Origin: Saprospiraceae bacterium
GTDB taxonomy: Bacteria > Bacteroidota > Bacteroidia > Chitinophagales > Saprospiraceae
DNA: 64,000 bases
Assembly (NCBI GenBank): GCA_029212405.1
Contig: JARGNR010000008.1
Span: 1 to 64,000 of the forward strand
Direction: 5' to 3'
Shown here: positions 45,170 to 53,121 of the stretch, piece by piece
How positions within the stretch are numbered: the stretch's first letter is position 1
Layout of the letters: the number at the start of each line of letters is the position of its first letter
Notes under the pieces: generated by a model
What the model was told of the DNA's origin: nothing
The model's input: only the letters and a program-made list of their open reading frames with translations
Database searches by the model: none
Made by a program: the position numbers and the translations under genes

Positions 45170-46030
45170 ATGATGTCACAATTAAAAGATTTACTTGAGA
45201 TTCTTGATGTGGAAAAAGAAAATGAATCCACCTTCATTGGGCACAGCTTGGATATAGGTAGTTTTAGTGTTTATGGGGGACAGGTACTTGCCCAATCAGT
45301 AGCAGCAGCAGGAAAGGTATTGGATGATGACAAGACCCTACATTCGCTACATGGCTATTTTTTACGCCCAGGAGATATCTCGATTCCAATAAAATATAAA
45401 GTTGATGTTTTTAAAGAAGGTCGAAGTTTTAATACGGTTCGTGTCAGCGGATTACAGAATGACAAAACCATATTTATTATGGCGGCTTCTTATCACATTC
45501 GAGAAGAAGGAATCCAACATCAATCGGCAATGCCAAATGTGGCACAACCTGAATCATTGACTTCATTTTCTGATCTTTTTGCACAATTTGCTGAAAAATT
45601 TGAGGTGAAACCAAAAGGCATATTCAGTCCAGACAGTCCTATCATTTTCAGACCTGTAGAACACTATAACCCATTCAATCCAGGTATACGACCTCCAAGC
45701 AATCATACTTGGTTTAAAATCAATGGCAGTCTAGAAAGTCCATCTTTAAAATTAAGTCAAGCAATACTCACCTATGCATCAGATTTCAATTTGCTAATCA
45801 CTTCAATGATGCCCCACAATATGTCTATGTTTACCAATCCAATACGATTGGCCAGTCTGGATCATGCTATGTGGTTTCATGAAGAATTTACTTTAGACGA
45901 TTGGATTCTATATGCAGTAGAAAGTCCGTATGCTGGTGCGGCAAGAGGGTTTTGTACCGGCAGGATGTATACAAGAGATGGAAGGTTGATTGCTTCTGTA
46001 ACACAAGAAGGCTTGGTGAGACAACTGTAA
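45170..46030 (+). CDS. tesB: acyl-CoA thioesterase II (TesB-like)
   Basis: 286 residues, the standard double-hotdog length. It hydrolyses acyl-CoA to free fatty acid and CoA in the cytoplasm. Visible motifs are STFIGHSLDIGSFSVYGGQV, the LHSLHGYFLRPGD core, the conserved catalytic-Asp region LASLDHAMWFHEEF, and the AAASYHIREEG strand equivalent near 115. The ending GAARGFCTGRMYTRDGRLIASVTQEGLVR is typical. ATG 45170 (with another at 45173) is chosen over a GTG 24 bases upstream. Placement behind two exported proteins is probably only shared transcription. Confidence 0.93.
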   Translation: MMSQLKDLLEILDVEKENESTFIGHSLDIGSFSVYGGQVLAQSVAAAGKVLDDDKTLHSLHGYFLRPGDISIPIKYKVDVFKEGRSFNTVRVSGLQNDKTIFIMAASYHIREEGIQHQSAMPNVAQPESLTSFSDLFAQFAEKFEVKPKGIFSPDSPIIFRPVEHYNPFNPGIRPPSNHTWFKINGSLESPSLKLSQAILTYASDFNLLITSMMPHNMSMFTNPIRLASLDHAMWFHEEFTLDDWILYAVESPYAGAARGFCTGRMYTRDGRLIASVTQEGLVRQL

Positions 46031-46048
46031 CTAAAAACAAATGAATAG

Positions 46049-46375
46049 ATGAGACTAATTACCTATTGCAAGTCGTGTAAAAAGTCGACACCTATCAACA
46101 GTAGAGGTATTTTATTGAGAACCGACTTAGAAGATAAATACGGAATCGAAGTTCCCTACCAATGTAAACACTGTGTGACCACTCAAAAAACACACCCGAA
46201 TCAAATATATGCCCAGAGCTCTAAACTGCCAATGGTCTTTACATCAATTGTTGGATTTCTGTTTTTAATTATTGGTTTTTTTATATTAGGAGCTATAATC
46301 ATCTCTGCAGGATTCATATCGTTACAAAGTTCTAATGCCACCCTTTTTAATAAGTCTACTGTATTCCAAGGATAA
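46049..46375 (+). CDS. small membrane protein with N-terminal zinc-ribbon-like cysteines
   Basis: 108 residues, no family recognised. C7-K-S-C10 and a second pair CKHC near 47-50 could bind zinc. A strongly hydrophobic segment (about 68-92, TSIVGFLFLIIGFFILGAIII) forms one or two TM passes. It starts 18 bases after the thioesterase stop and so is probably the last gene of that unit. Function unknown. Length, start and spacing support a real gene. Confidence 0.6.
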   Translation: MRLITYCKSCKKSTPINSRGILLRTDLEDKYGIEVPYQCKHCVTTQKTHPNQIYAQSSKLPMVFTSIVGFLFLIIGFFILGAIIISAGFISLQSSNATLFNKSTVFQG

Positions 46376-46433
46376 CCAATTCACATATACAAATATTCCT
46401 TATTCGTAATTCTTCATTCGGAATTATCTTAGT

Positions 46434-46441
46434 TATCTTTG
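46434..46441 (+). promoter_or_regulatory. -7 element for the DUF3127 gene
   Basis: TATCTTTG matches TAnnTTTG and is followed by GCAT, a frequent context at Bacteroidota promoters. It lies 25 bases before the ATG at 46467. The -33 element is not clear. Confidence 0.5.
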
Positions 46442-46466
46442 CATTTCAATTTTAAATACGAAAAAG

Positions 46467-46853
46467 ATGTCATTAGAAGTAGAAGGTGTATTGCACAAGA
46501 AGTTTGAAACAGAAAGTAAAACAGAAAGCTTTCAAGCAAGAGAATTTGTAATCCAAACTGAAGGACAATATCCTCAATATGTAAAATTCCAATTGGTACA
46601 AGATAGATGTGGAGCTGTGGATCCATTTAATGAAGGGGAAAAAATCAAAGTATTCTTTGACTTAAGAGGAAGAGAATGGAACGGTAAATACTTTACCAAT
46701 CTAAATGCCTGGAAACTAGAAAAAGTTGCTGTCAATCCTCCTCCAGCAGCACCAGTAGGTGACGGTGGATTACCCACTGAAGAACCACCCTTTACAAATT
46801 TCAGTGATGGAAATGATATGATGGCGGGTGATTTGGACGATCTTCCGTTCTAA
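46467..46853 (+). CDS. DUF3127 protein (single-strand-binding-like)
   Basis: 128 residues. The N-terminal 90 residues form the DUF3127 domain: VEGVLHKKFETESKTESFQAREFVI, PQYVKFQLVQDRC and KIKVFFDLRGREWNGKYFTNLNAW. It is an OB-fold-like unit that resembles SSB/PriB-type proteins. The C-terminal tail is Pro/Gly-rich and ends acidic and hydrophobic in DLDDLPF, very like the SSB C-terminal tip (DDDIPF) that recruits partner proteins. A nucleic-acid-linked role is therefore likely. It has its own promoter and terminator. Confidence 0.88.
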   Translation: MSLEVEGVLHKKFETESKTESFQAREFVIQTEGQYPQYVKFQLVQDRCGAVDPFNEGEKIKVFFDLRGREWNGKYFTNLNAWKLEKVAVNPPPAAPVGDGGLPTEEPPFTNFSDGNDMMAGDLDDLPF

Positions 46854-46892
46854 AATCATATCGAAGTCATAAAAAATTAGAAATACCATTTT

Positions 46893-46935
46893 GAATTGAA
46901 GCTCGGCTAGTTCCAAGCTTCGATTCATTTTTTTT
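46893..46935 (+). terminator. terminator of the DUF3127 gene
   Basis: GAATTGAAGCT pairs with AGCTTCGATTC (46893-46903 with 46916-46926) over 11 bp with one G-U pair in RNA and a 12-base loop, followed by A and eight T. It lies between the convergent DUF3127 and TIGR01777-type genes. Confidence 0.8.
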
Positions 46936-46941
46936 AGCCAT

Positions 46942-47850
46942 TTACACTTTTCTGGATATTAAGTCTTTAACTGCTTCTCCAAGAGCTGGAAATTCAAATT
47001 TGTACCCTATATTAGTCAGGTTTTTCGGGTATACTCTGTTGCTATTTAACACTACATTCGCCATTTCTCCCAACACCAATCTCAATCCAAACACTGGAGC
47101 AGGTAGTACAATATTTCCATTTAAGGCTTCTTTAATTTCCACTGTAAATTGTTTATTTGTCAGTGGTTCTGGTGCGACTGTATTGAATATGCCTTTCAAG
47201 GTTTCATCATTCAACTGTCTGATAAATATTTTACACAAATCATCAATATGAATCCAAGAATAATATTGCTTACCACTTCCAAAATAATTGTACACCCCCA
47301 TTTTTTTTGTCATTAATACTTTTGGCAATGCACCTCCTTTTGTAGATAGCACAATCCCAATTCTATTAATCACCAATCGATCTACTAAATGCGATAATTT
47401 ATTGGCAGATTCTTCCCATAATTGACAACATTCAGACATAAATCCTTTACCCGCAGGGCTAGATTCTTCTAAGGATTCATCCGCTCTATCTCCATAAAAT
47501 CCAACTGCTGAAGCAGATAAATATGCTTTGGGTCTGTGTCCCGTTTTCTCTAATGCATTTTGAATAAGTTGAGCACTTTTGACTCTACTACTGATGAGCA
47601 ACTCTTTGCGATTTTTAGTCCATCGTTCGTCTGCTATTCCAGCGCCATTGAGGTTGATGATGTAATCCACCTTGACTGCATTTTCATCCATTGTCATTTG
47701 CTCAAAGTCCCAACTATGATAGGTTATATCATCTCCACTTTTAGGGCTTCTTGTCAATATGTGAATATCATATACTTCTTTATCAAGCAATGAGACGATC
47801 CTACTCCCGACTAATCCTGATCCTCCAGCTATAAGAATGCTCTTTTTCAT
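46942..47850 (-). CDS. TIGR01777 family NAD-dependent epimerase-like protein
   Basis: 302 residues. The N-terminal Rossmann motif GGSGLVGSRI is at 9-18, with the family pattern YIINLNGAGIADERWT about 65-80 and the sugar-epimerase-like ASAVGFYGDRADE near 115. A C-terminal DUF1731 segment covers about 245-300 (PAPVFGLRLVLGEMANVVLNSNRVYP). These are extended SDR proteins of unclear substrate, once linked to cell-division inhibitor SulA by misannotation. It follows rodA on the minus strand after 97 bases. Confidence 0.9.
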   Translation of the reverse strand: MKKSILIAGGSGLVGSRIVSLLDKEVYDIHILTRSPKSGDDITYHSWDFEQMTMDENAVKVDYIINLNGAGIADERWTKNRKELLISSRVKSAQLIQNALEKTGHRPKAYLSASAVGFYGDRADESLEESSPAGKGFMSECCQLWEESANKLSHLVDRLVINRIGIVLSTKGGALPKVLMTKKMGVYNYFGSGKQYYSWIHIDDLCKIFIRQLNDETLKGIFNTVAPEPLTNKQFTVEIKEALNGNIVLPAPVFGLRLVLGEMANVVLNSNRVYPKNLTNIGYKFEFPALGEAVKDLISRKV

Positions 47851-47947
47851 ATTATAATAGTTGGTACTACCAAAGAAACCTTAATTGGACGCTTTTGTTT
47901 TCATCCTTGAGTTGTGGTAATAAAAAAGGTCCAAAGTAATAGATCTG

Positions 47948-49354
47948 TTACACCCTAAATCTGGCCATATCCATGCGTAATAATACCGAAATCATAATAG
48001 TAAACACCAATAACGCAGTACCACCTTTACTCAAAAAAGGCAAGGGAATTCCAATGACAGGCATTAAGCCCAATGCCATACCAATATTCACAAAAAAGTG
48101 GATAAATAAAATACCTGCAACTGCATACGCATAATTCTGGATAAATATATTTTTTGCTCTTTCGGCAATGATGACAATCCTCGCAAGTAATAATGTAAAT
48201 AGGAATATCACACCAAAACTTCCAATAAAACCTTGCTCTTCTCCGACCGTACTAAAAATAAAATCGGTTGTTTGTTCTGGAACATAGTTTAATTTAGTCA
48301 TGTCTCCCTGCAGGAAACCTTTTCCTTTTAGACCTCCAGACCCAATTGCTCTTTTTGACTGAATGATATTATATCGGGGTCCATTGGGATCACTTTTCTC
48401 TGGTCTCAACCATACATTAATCCGATCCTGTTGGTGCGGTTTTAATACGTTTTCCAACATAAAACTTGACCCAAAAGCAATGCTAGATGACAATAGTAGA
48501 GATGGAAGTACCAAAGCCAATGTTCTAAACATTCTTTCCTGAAACATCATGAACGCATACACCATAATGGAAATCACAATAATTCCTAATCCGTACCAAT
48601 ACAAATCCCGAATGTAAAACAATAATGCAACCGAAGAAATAGCAAAATAGATCAATCCTGATCGCCACGTTTGTCCAATATTATACATCAAGATACCCAA
48701 ACCAATCAATGCAATAAGAAGGGTCACACTTTTGGGATCAAAAACGATGGAACAAATAAAAATCCCAATAATGGAAAAACCCAAGATGTAAACCAAAGGT
48801 GATAATCCACGTCTGTACAGAAGAATGAAAAAAGATAAGAAGATTAACCCTGAACCTGGATCTGGTTGTAATATGATTAATAAGATCGGCAATACGATTA
48901 GTCCGAGAGCGATCAATAAGGTGTTTCGATTTCTAATATCCACCTTATAGGAGGAAAGAAAACTACTGACAGCCAATGCTGTGGTAAACTTTACAATTTC
49001 TGAAGGTTGAAAAGAAAATCCAAAAAATGAAAACCAGGATCGAGCACCCTTAATTTCGGTACCTATGAGTAAAACAAGAATGAGTAATACAATACCAACA
49101 GCATAAATAGGAAATGCAAAAGAATTCCAAAATTCCCATTCTATTACATAAATAATGACAAATGTGATCAGCGCTACTCCCAGCCACATTGTCTGTTTTC
49201 CTATTGCGCTAGTAAAATCCAGGTATGAATGTGGGTTTTCACTATCGTATACTGCCGCATACAGCATTAACCACCCAATAATCAACAAAGAGAAAAATAC
49301 TGTGAGTGTAATCCAATCAATAGACTTTGAAGCTATTCCAGACCTTCTACTCAT
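47948..49354 (-). CDS. rodA: rod shape-determining protein RodA (SEDS glycosyltransferase)
   Basis: 468 residues with about ten TM helices. RodA polymerises lipid II into glycan strands for side-wall growth with a class B penicillin-binding protein. SEDS motifs are visible: ARSWFSFFGFSFQPSEIVK, LQPDPGSGLIFL, the extracellular loop NYVPEQTTDFIFSTVGEEQGFIG with the catalytic-type Glu/Asp region, and LMPVIGIPLPFLSKGGTALL at the end. An extra hydrophobic block (about 185-270) makes it longer than the E. coli protein (370), as is common in Bacteroidota. It follows the SPOR gene after 22 bases. Confidence 0.93.
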   Translation of the reverse strand: MSRRSGIASKSIDWITLTVFFSLLIIGWLMLYAAVYDSENPHSYLDFTSAIGKQTMWLGVALITFVIIYVIEWEFWNSFAFPIYAVGIVLLILVLLIGTEIKGARSWFSFFGFSFQPSEIVKFTTALAVSSFLSSYKVDIRNRNTLLIALGLIVLPILLIILQPDPGSGLIFLSFFILLYRRGLSPLVYILGFSIIGIFICSIVFDPKSVTLLIALIGLGILMYNIGQTWRSGLIYFAISSVALLFYIRDLYWYGLGIIVISIMVYAFMMFQERMFRTLALVLPSLLLSSSIAFGSSFMLENVLKPHQQDRINVWLRPEKSDPNGPRYNIIQSKRAIGSGGLKGKGFLQGDMTKLNYVPEQTTDFIFSTVGEEQGFIGSFGVIFLFTLLLARIVIIAERAKNIFIQNYAYAVAGILFIHFFVNIGMALGLMPVIGIPLPFLSKGGTALLVFTIMISVLLRMDMARFRV

Positions 49355-49376
49355 GATTCAATTTTGGAAGTTGGTA

Positions 49377-49769
49377 TTAATAACCCACTAATTCAGTTTT
49401 TTTTATATTATCCATGACGGGTATGACACCAGGAAATTCTTCCTTTAATTCAAGTAAGAACCCCATCAACTGCATTTTATTTTCGTATGCTCCCACCTTG
49501 ACTCGGTAATAGGGAGCAACATGATTCCATTTGACCTCTATATCAGGATAAATGGATGCAAATAAACTTTTTGCTTTTTCCATCTTTCGTCTATCATTGG
49601 TTGTTATGATTTGAATTCTCCAACCTTTGATCGTTTTCTCAGATTTGTTTTTTGAAGTAAATTCATCCATCATTTGGTTGATGGTAGCACTAGCATTCAC
49701 ATTGACATCACCTTGTCCATTCAATTGTACAACAAAAAATGCACAAAAAAACATCAGTATATACTTCAT
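49377..49769 (-). CDS. exported SPOR domain protein
   Basis: 130 residues with a signal peptide (about 1-19, MKYILMFFCAFFVVQLNGQ). Residues about 45-125 form a SPOR domain: KTIKGWRIQIITTNDRRKME, AKSLFASIYPDIEVKWNHVA, PYYRVKVGAYENKMQL. SPOR domains bind denuded glycan strands at sites of wall remodelling. It is encoded between deoC (12 bases) and rodA (22 bases), so a role in wall growth beside RodA is plausible. Confidence 0.88.
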   Translation of the reverse strand: MKYILMFFCAFFVVQLNGQGDVNVNASATINQMMDEFTSKNKSEKTIKGWRIQIITTNDRRKMEKAKSLFASIYPDIEVKWNHVAPYYRVKVGAYENKMQLMGFLLELKEEFPGVIPVMDNIKKTELVGY

Positions 49770-49781
49770 AAAATATTGAGT

Positions 49782-50426
49782 TTAAATTAATTTAATCCCA
49801 GAAGAAGAACCCAGTCGAGTTGCCCCAGCATTGATTAACTCTTTAGCGAATTTCTTCGTTTTTATTCCTCCACTAGCTTTGATTTGAACAGCATCTCCTA
49901 AAAAACTCTTCATAGCTATTACATCCTCAAGGCTAGCTCCTCTAGGACCATACCCTGTTGATGTCTTTGCAAAATCAACGTTATATTTAATACAAAGATT
50001 GCAAAGAAGTTTTAATTCTTCAGAATTCAAATACGCTGTTTCGAGAATAAGCTTCATTATTTTATTTCCCTTCAGCTTACTTGCAGTAACAAAGTTGTCA
50101 ATTTCACTTTCGATTAAATCCCATTTTCCATTTTTAACAGCAGGAAGGTTGATAACTATATCCAATTCATCTGCACCCATATCAATGGCTCTCGATATCG
50201 CTTCCATTTTTGTTGCAATATGGTCGTACCCAAATGGAAACCCAATTACCGTGCATATCTTGACGTCACTACCCTTAAGTTTACGCCTTGCCAAATCAAT
50301 GTAAAATGGAGGAATACAAACTGTTGCAAAATTGTGTTGTACAGCTTCTTCGCAATGTTTTTCAACCTGTTCAATTGTAGCAACTGGAGACAGAAGAGTA
50401 TGATCAATAAATCGGTTTAATGACAT
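49782..50426 (-). CDS. deoC: deoxyribose-phosphate aldolase
   Basis: 214 residues, the short bacterial type. It cleaves 2-deoxyribose 5-phosphate to glyceraldehyde 3-phosphate and acetaldehyde. The TIM-barrel fold shows IDHTLLSP at the start, TVIGFPFG, GADELDIVINLPAVKNG with the proton-relay Asp, the Schiff-base Lys in VDFAKTSTGYG (about 154), and KASGGIKT before GATRLGSSSG, the phosphate site. It is first in an apparent deoC / SPOR / rodA transcript. It is an ordinary nucleoside-salvage enzyme whose placement with wall genes is probably operon convenience. Confidence 0.96.
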   Translation of the reverse strand: MSLNRFIDHTLLSPVATIEQVEKHCEEAVQHNFATVCIPPFYIDLARRKLKGSDVKICTVIGFPFGYDHIATKMEAISRAIDMGADELDIVINLPAVKNGKWDLIESEIDNFVTASKLKGNKIMKLILETAYLNSEELKLLCNLCIKYNVDFAKTSTGYGPRGASLEDVIAMKSFLGDAVQIKASGGIKTKKFAKELINAGATRLGSSSGIKLI

Positions 50427-50565
50427 TTAGAAAGTTTTGCGGTTTTGTTTATCTCAATGATTAAGACTCACAATATCCTATAAATTAGTCATAAAGCAGT
50501 ATAACTTCAAAAGTTTATTCTTGCATTTGGAAATAACCTTAGGGATGCAAGTCATATGATCTACA

Positions 50566-50727
50566 TTAATAAAATGAAGTTACAAAATGATCGTACAATC
50601 TAACTCTGTTAAAGTAGACATAAACTAGTATGGCCAGAATGACACATATGATGATCATTTTAGCATTGCTTGCAGCTCTCTTGTTCTTTTCGCGTCTGCT
50701 TTTATATCTAAATCTTTGAGAGGACAC
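50566..50727 (-). CDS. 53-residue single-pass membrane protein with basic N-terminus
   Basis: Read on the minus strand from GTG 50727 (an in-frame stop lies 24 bases upstream, and no ATG intervenes) to TAA at 50566. Residues 2-23 are very basic (SSQRFRYKSRREKNKRAASN), 24-40 form a hydrophobic helix (MIIICVILAILVYVYF), and the tail reads NRVRLYDHFVTSFY. The charge layout predicts an inside N-terminus and one TM pass. It lies between deoC and acpP, just beyond the acpP terminator. I recognise no family. Its compositional pattern and fit in the gap argue for a real gene. Confidence 0.6.
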   Translation of the reverse strand: MSSQRFRYKSRREKNKRAASNAKMIIICVILAILVYVYFNRVRLYDHFVTSFY

Positions 50728-50765
50728 TGATTTATTGTTTGATTTTCCTTAAAAGTACACAATAC

Positions 50766-50802
50766 TAAATAAAAATCCACAATCGAAATTCGATTGTGGA
50801 TT
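50766..50802 (-). terminator. terminator of acpP
   Basis: A perfect 12-bp stem AATCCACAATCG/CGATTGTGGATT (50774-50785 with 50791-50802) with a 5-base loop. On the minus strand it follows the acpP stop by about 28 bases and runs into TTTTTATTT. Confidence 0.85.
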
Positions 50803-50830
50803 AATTAGCTTTATATCTTATGCTCTAAGG

Positions 50831-51067
50831 TTACCCTTTTTGAGCTTCAAGGTATTCTACAGCTTGGCCAACAGTCTGAATGTTTTCAGCTTGTTCGTCT
50901 GGAATAGAAACATCGAATTCTTTTTCGAATTCCATGATAAGTTCTACCGTATCTAAAGAGTCTGCACCTAGATCGTTAGTAAAGCTGGCTTCGTTGGTAA
51001 CTTCTGACCCATCAACGCCTAATTTGTCGATGATAATTTGTACTACCTTTTCTGAAATTTCTGACAT
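50831..51067 (-). CDS. acpP: acyl carrier protein
   Basis: 78 residues, the standard length. It carries the growing acyl chain in type II fatty acid synthesis on a 4'-phosphopantetheine attached to S37 of the [10 protein letters not shown] motif. The helices [24 protein letters not shown] and [13 protein letters not shown] are present and the protein is strongly acidic. It stands alone, with its own promoter-like sequence and a strong terminator; no fab genes are adjacent. The pyk gene is divergent. Confidence 0.97.
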   Translation of the reverse strand: MSEISEKVVQIIIDKLGVDGSEVTNEASFTNDLGADSLDTVELIMEFEKEFDVSIPDEQAENIQTVGQAVEYLEAQKG

Positions 51068-51096
51068 AGTGTTTGTATGTTTTTACTTAGAGAATG

Positions 51097-51128
51097 CAAA
51101 ATAAGTGCTTAAGAAATTCAAATCCAAG
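51097..51128 (-). promoter_or_regulatory. probable acpP promoter
   Basis: On the minus strand CTTG (51125-51128), a 20-base gap and TTATTTTG (51097-51104) resemble TTTG-N19-21-TAnnTTTG with one mismatch in each box. Transcription would start near 51090, 23 bases before the ATG at 51067. Confidence 0.45.
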
Positions 51129-51189
51129 CTTTTTAAGCATTATTTAACAAAAATGATTTCACACTTCTTCCCTAAAGTATTGATGATCA

Positions 51190-51233
51190 TGTGTTTATAT
51201 ACACAAATTAATATTGCTCACAAGTTGCAATAT
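51190..51233. repeat. two adjacent dyads between divergent acpP and pyk
   Basis: TGTGT-TTATAT-ACACA (51190-51205) is followed by ATATTGC/GCAATAT (51211-51217 with 51227-51233, 9-base spacer). Both are perfect in their arms. They lie midway between two divergent promoters, a position expected for regulator binding sites. No known operator consensus was matched. Confidence 0.4.
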
Positions 51234-51306
51234 AGCCAATTTTACAAAAAAAGAAGGCGATTACAAGCATAATTCACAAAAAGCGATCAAATCGAACCAA
51301 TTATTG

Positions 51307-51337
51307 TTTACTTTACACTAAGTACATTGTATATTTG
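51307..51337 (+). promoter_or_regulatory. probable pyk promoter
   Basis: TTTA (51307-51310), a 19-base gap and TATATTTG (51330-51337) match the Bacteroidota consensus except for one base in the -33 box. The -7 box is followed by CGGCC. Transcription would start near 51344, leaving a very short leader before the TTG start at 51357. Confidence 0.55.
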
Positions 51338-51356
51338 CGGCCTTAAAAGATAGAAT

Positions 51357-52799
51357 TTGAAGAAGATAAAAATAATAGACCATCAAAACACAAAGATAAT
51401 AGCTACATTAGGTCCTGCCTCAAGTAGCTCAGAAGTCTTATTAGATTTGGTAAAAGAAGGAGTAAATGTATTCCGTCTCAATTTTTCTCATGGATCACAC
51501 AGCATGCATGCCCAGACTGTTGATCGAATTATGGCACTCAAAAAAGAGTATGGACTCACTGTCGCAATTTTAGCGGACTTACAAGGGCCGAAACTTCGTG
51601 TTGGGAAAATAGAAAACGATTCTCTTCAAATCAATCAAGGAGATGTATTGACTTTTGTAAATGAGCCATGTATTGGTACCAAAGAAAAGATATACATGAG
51701 TTATAAGGACTTCGCTATGGATGTGAATAAAGGCGAGCAAGTACTTATAGATGATGGAAAATTGGTTTTAGAGGTATTAGAAACTGATAAAATAGGAAAA
51801 GTTAAACTTATCGTTCTTTTTGGAGGTACCTTATCTTCCAATAAAGGAGTAAACTTACCAGACACTAAAATTTCACTTCCTTCTTTAACAGAAAAGGATT
51901 TGAAAGACCTGGATTTTATTTTGACCCTTCCCGTAAATTGGATTGCGCTCTCATTTGTTAGAAAAGCTCAGGACATAAAGGAACTCAAACGTAAAATAGC
52001 AAAGGCAGAGCACCCCGCAAAAGTAATCGCAAAAGTAGAAAAACCCGAAGCTGTAGCGCGTATCAAAGAAATTATTAAAGCTACGGATGCTGTAATGGTC
52101 GCTAGAGGAGACTTGGGAGTGGAAGTTCCAATGGAGAAACTACCTGCAATTCAAAAACAAATCATTAAACGGTGTATTCAGAGGGCAAAACCTGTGATTG
52201 TTGCCACTCAAATGATGGAAAGTATGGTAACCAATCCAAGTCCTACTAGAGCTGAAATTACGGATGTAGCCAACGCTGTTTTAGATGGTGCGGACGCTGT
52301 AATGTTGAGTGGAGAAACATCTGTAGGTAAGCATCCAATCAAAGTGGTTCAGGCAATGAATAAAATCATTGAGGAAGCTGAGCAACACTATGAGATGCAC
52401 TCTAAGAGGCCAAAACCAAATCCCGATTCATCTACATTTTATTCCGATACCATTTGTCTTAATGCTCCAAAACTTGCAGACGAAATTGGTGCAAAAGCTA
52501 TAAGTGGTTTGACTGTATCTGGATATACCGCTTTTAAAATGTCAAGTTATCGACCAAAATGTAAAATATTTATTTTCTCAGACCAAGAACACATCTTATC
52601 TACTTTGAATTTGGTTTGGGGTGTGAAGTGTTATCCCTATAATAAATTTACAACAACGGATGAAACCATTCATGATATCTCACAAATATTAAAGGAAAAT
52701 GGTGACGTATATTCTGGAGATGTAATTGTTAATACTGGGGCCATGCCTATAAAAAAACGTTTCCGAACCAATATGATGAAAATTACGGTGGTGGACTAA
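51357..52799 (+). CDS. pyk: pyruvate kinase
   Basis: 480 residues. It makes ATP and pyruvate from phosphoenolpyruvate, the last step of glycolysis. The N-terminus TKIIATLGPASSS and FRLNFSHGS, the active-site signature AKVEKPEAVARIKEI, GDLGVEVPMEKLPAIQKQII and VATQMMESM are intact. The C-terminal regulatory domain is present (about 350-480). The only start before the conserved N-terminus is TTG 51357, since an in-frame TAG stands six bases upstream. The 3' end overlaps the converging small membrane protein gene by 17 bases. Confidence 0.95.
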   Translation: MKKIKIIDHQNTKIIATLGPASSSSEVLLDLVKEGVNVFRLNFSHGSHSMHAQTVDRIMALKKEYGLTVAILADLQGPKLRVGKIENDSLQINQGDVLTFVNEPCIGTKEKIYMSYKDFAMDVNKGEQVLIDDGKLVLEVLETDKIGKVKLIVLFGGTLSSNKGVNLPDTKISLPSLTEKDLKDLDFILTLPVNWIALSFVRKAQDIKELKRKIAKAEHPAKVIAKVEKPEAVARIKEIIKATDAVMVARGDLGVEVPMEKLPAIQKQIIKRCIQRAKPVIVATQMMESMVTNPSPTRAEITDVANAVLDGADAVMLSGETSVGKHPIKVVQAMNKIIEEAEQHYEMHSKRPKPNPDSSTFYSDTICLNAPKLADEIGAKAISGLTVSGYTAFKMSSYRPKCKIFIFSDQEHILSTLNLVWGVKCYPYNKFTTTDETIHDISQILKENGDVYSGDVIVNTGAMPIKKRFRTNMMKITVVD

Positions 52800-53103
52800 T
52801 ACTTCCTTTACGGTTGATTAATCGAGCATTCATTTTAACTAAAAACCACTTTACAAATTTGTGTTCTCCTAACAGAGACCCTACTGCAAATAACATAAAT
52901 TGGTACACGATATAAATTGCTACAAATTTCACTATGAATGAGACTGTAGCATTCTGAATGTCTACCCCTAGTATTTTGAACAGGTACTTTCTTACAACAA
53001 CTGTTGAGCTGCCTGTAATGGCAAAAATGATGAATATCCATATCATCCGTTTATCGGTGTGGACACCCCATTTTTCTTTCCACAAGTTCCAAATTCTTTT
53101 CAA
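52783..53103 (-). CDS. small membrane protein, DUF6787-like
   Basis: 106 residues. An amphipathic basic start (RIWNLWKEKWGVHTDKR) precedes two TM helices (about 20-37, IWIFIIFAITGSSTVVV, and about 60-80, IVKFVAIYIVYQFMLFAVGSLL), then a basic tail LVKMNARLINR. The KEKWGV start and two-helix layout recall DUF6787, a small Bacteroidota family of unknown function. It follows gldB after 18 bases and is probably the last gene of that operon; its stop lies inside the pyk coding end. Confidence 0.6.
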   Translation of the reverse strand: MKRIWNLWKEKWGVHTDKRMIWIFIIFAITGSSTVVVRKYLFKILGVDIQNATVSFIVKFVAIYIVYQFMLFAVGSLLGEHKFVKWFLVKMNARLINRKGSISPPP

Positions 53104-53121
53104 TGTATTCTTTTTAGCTGT

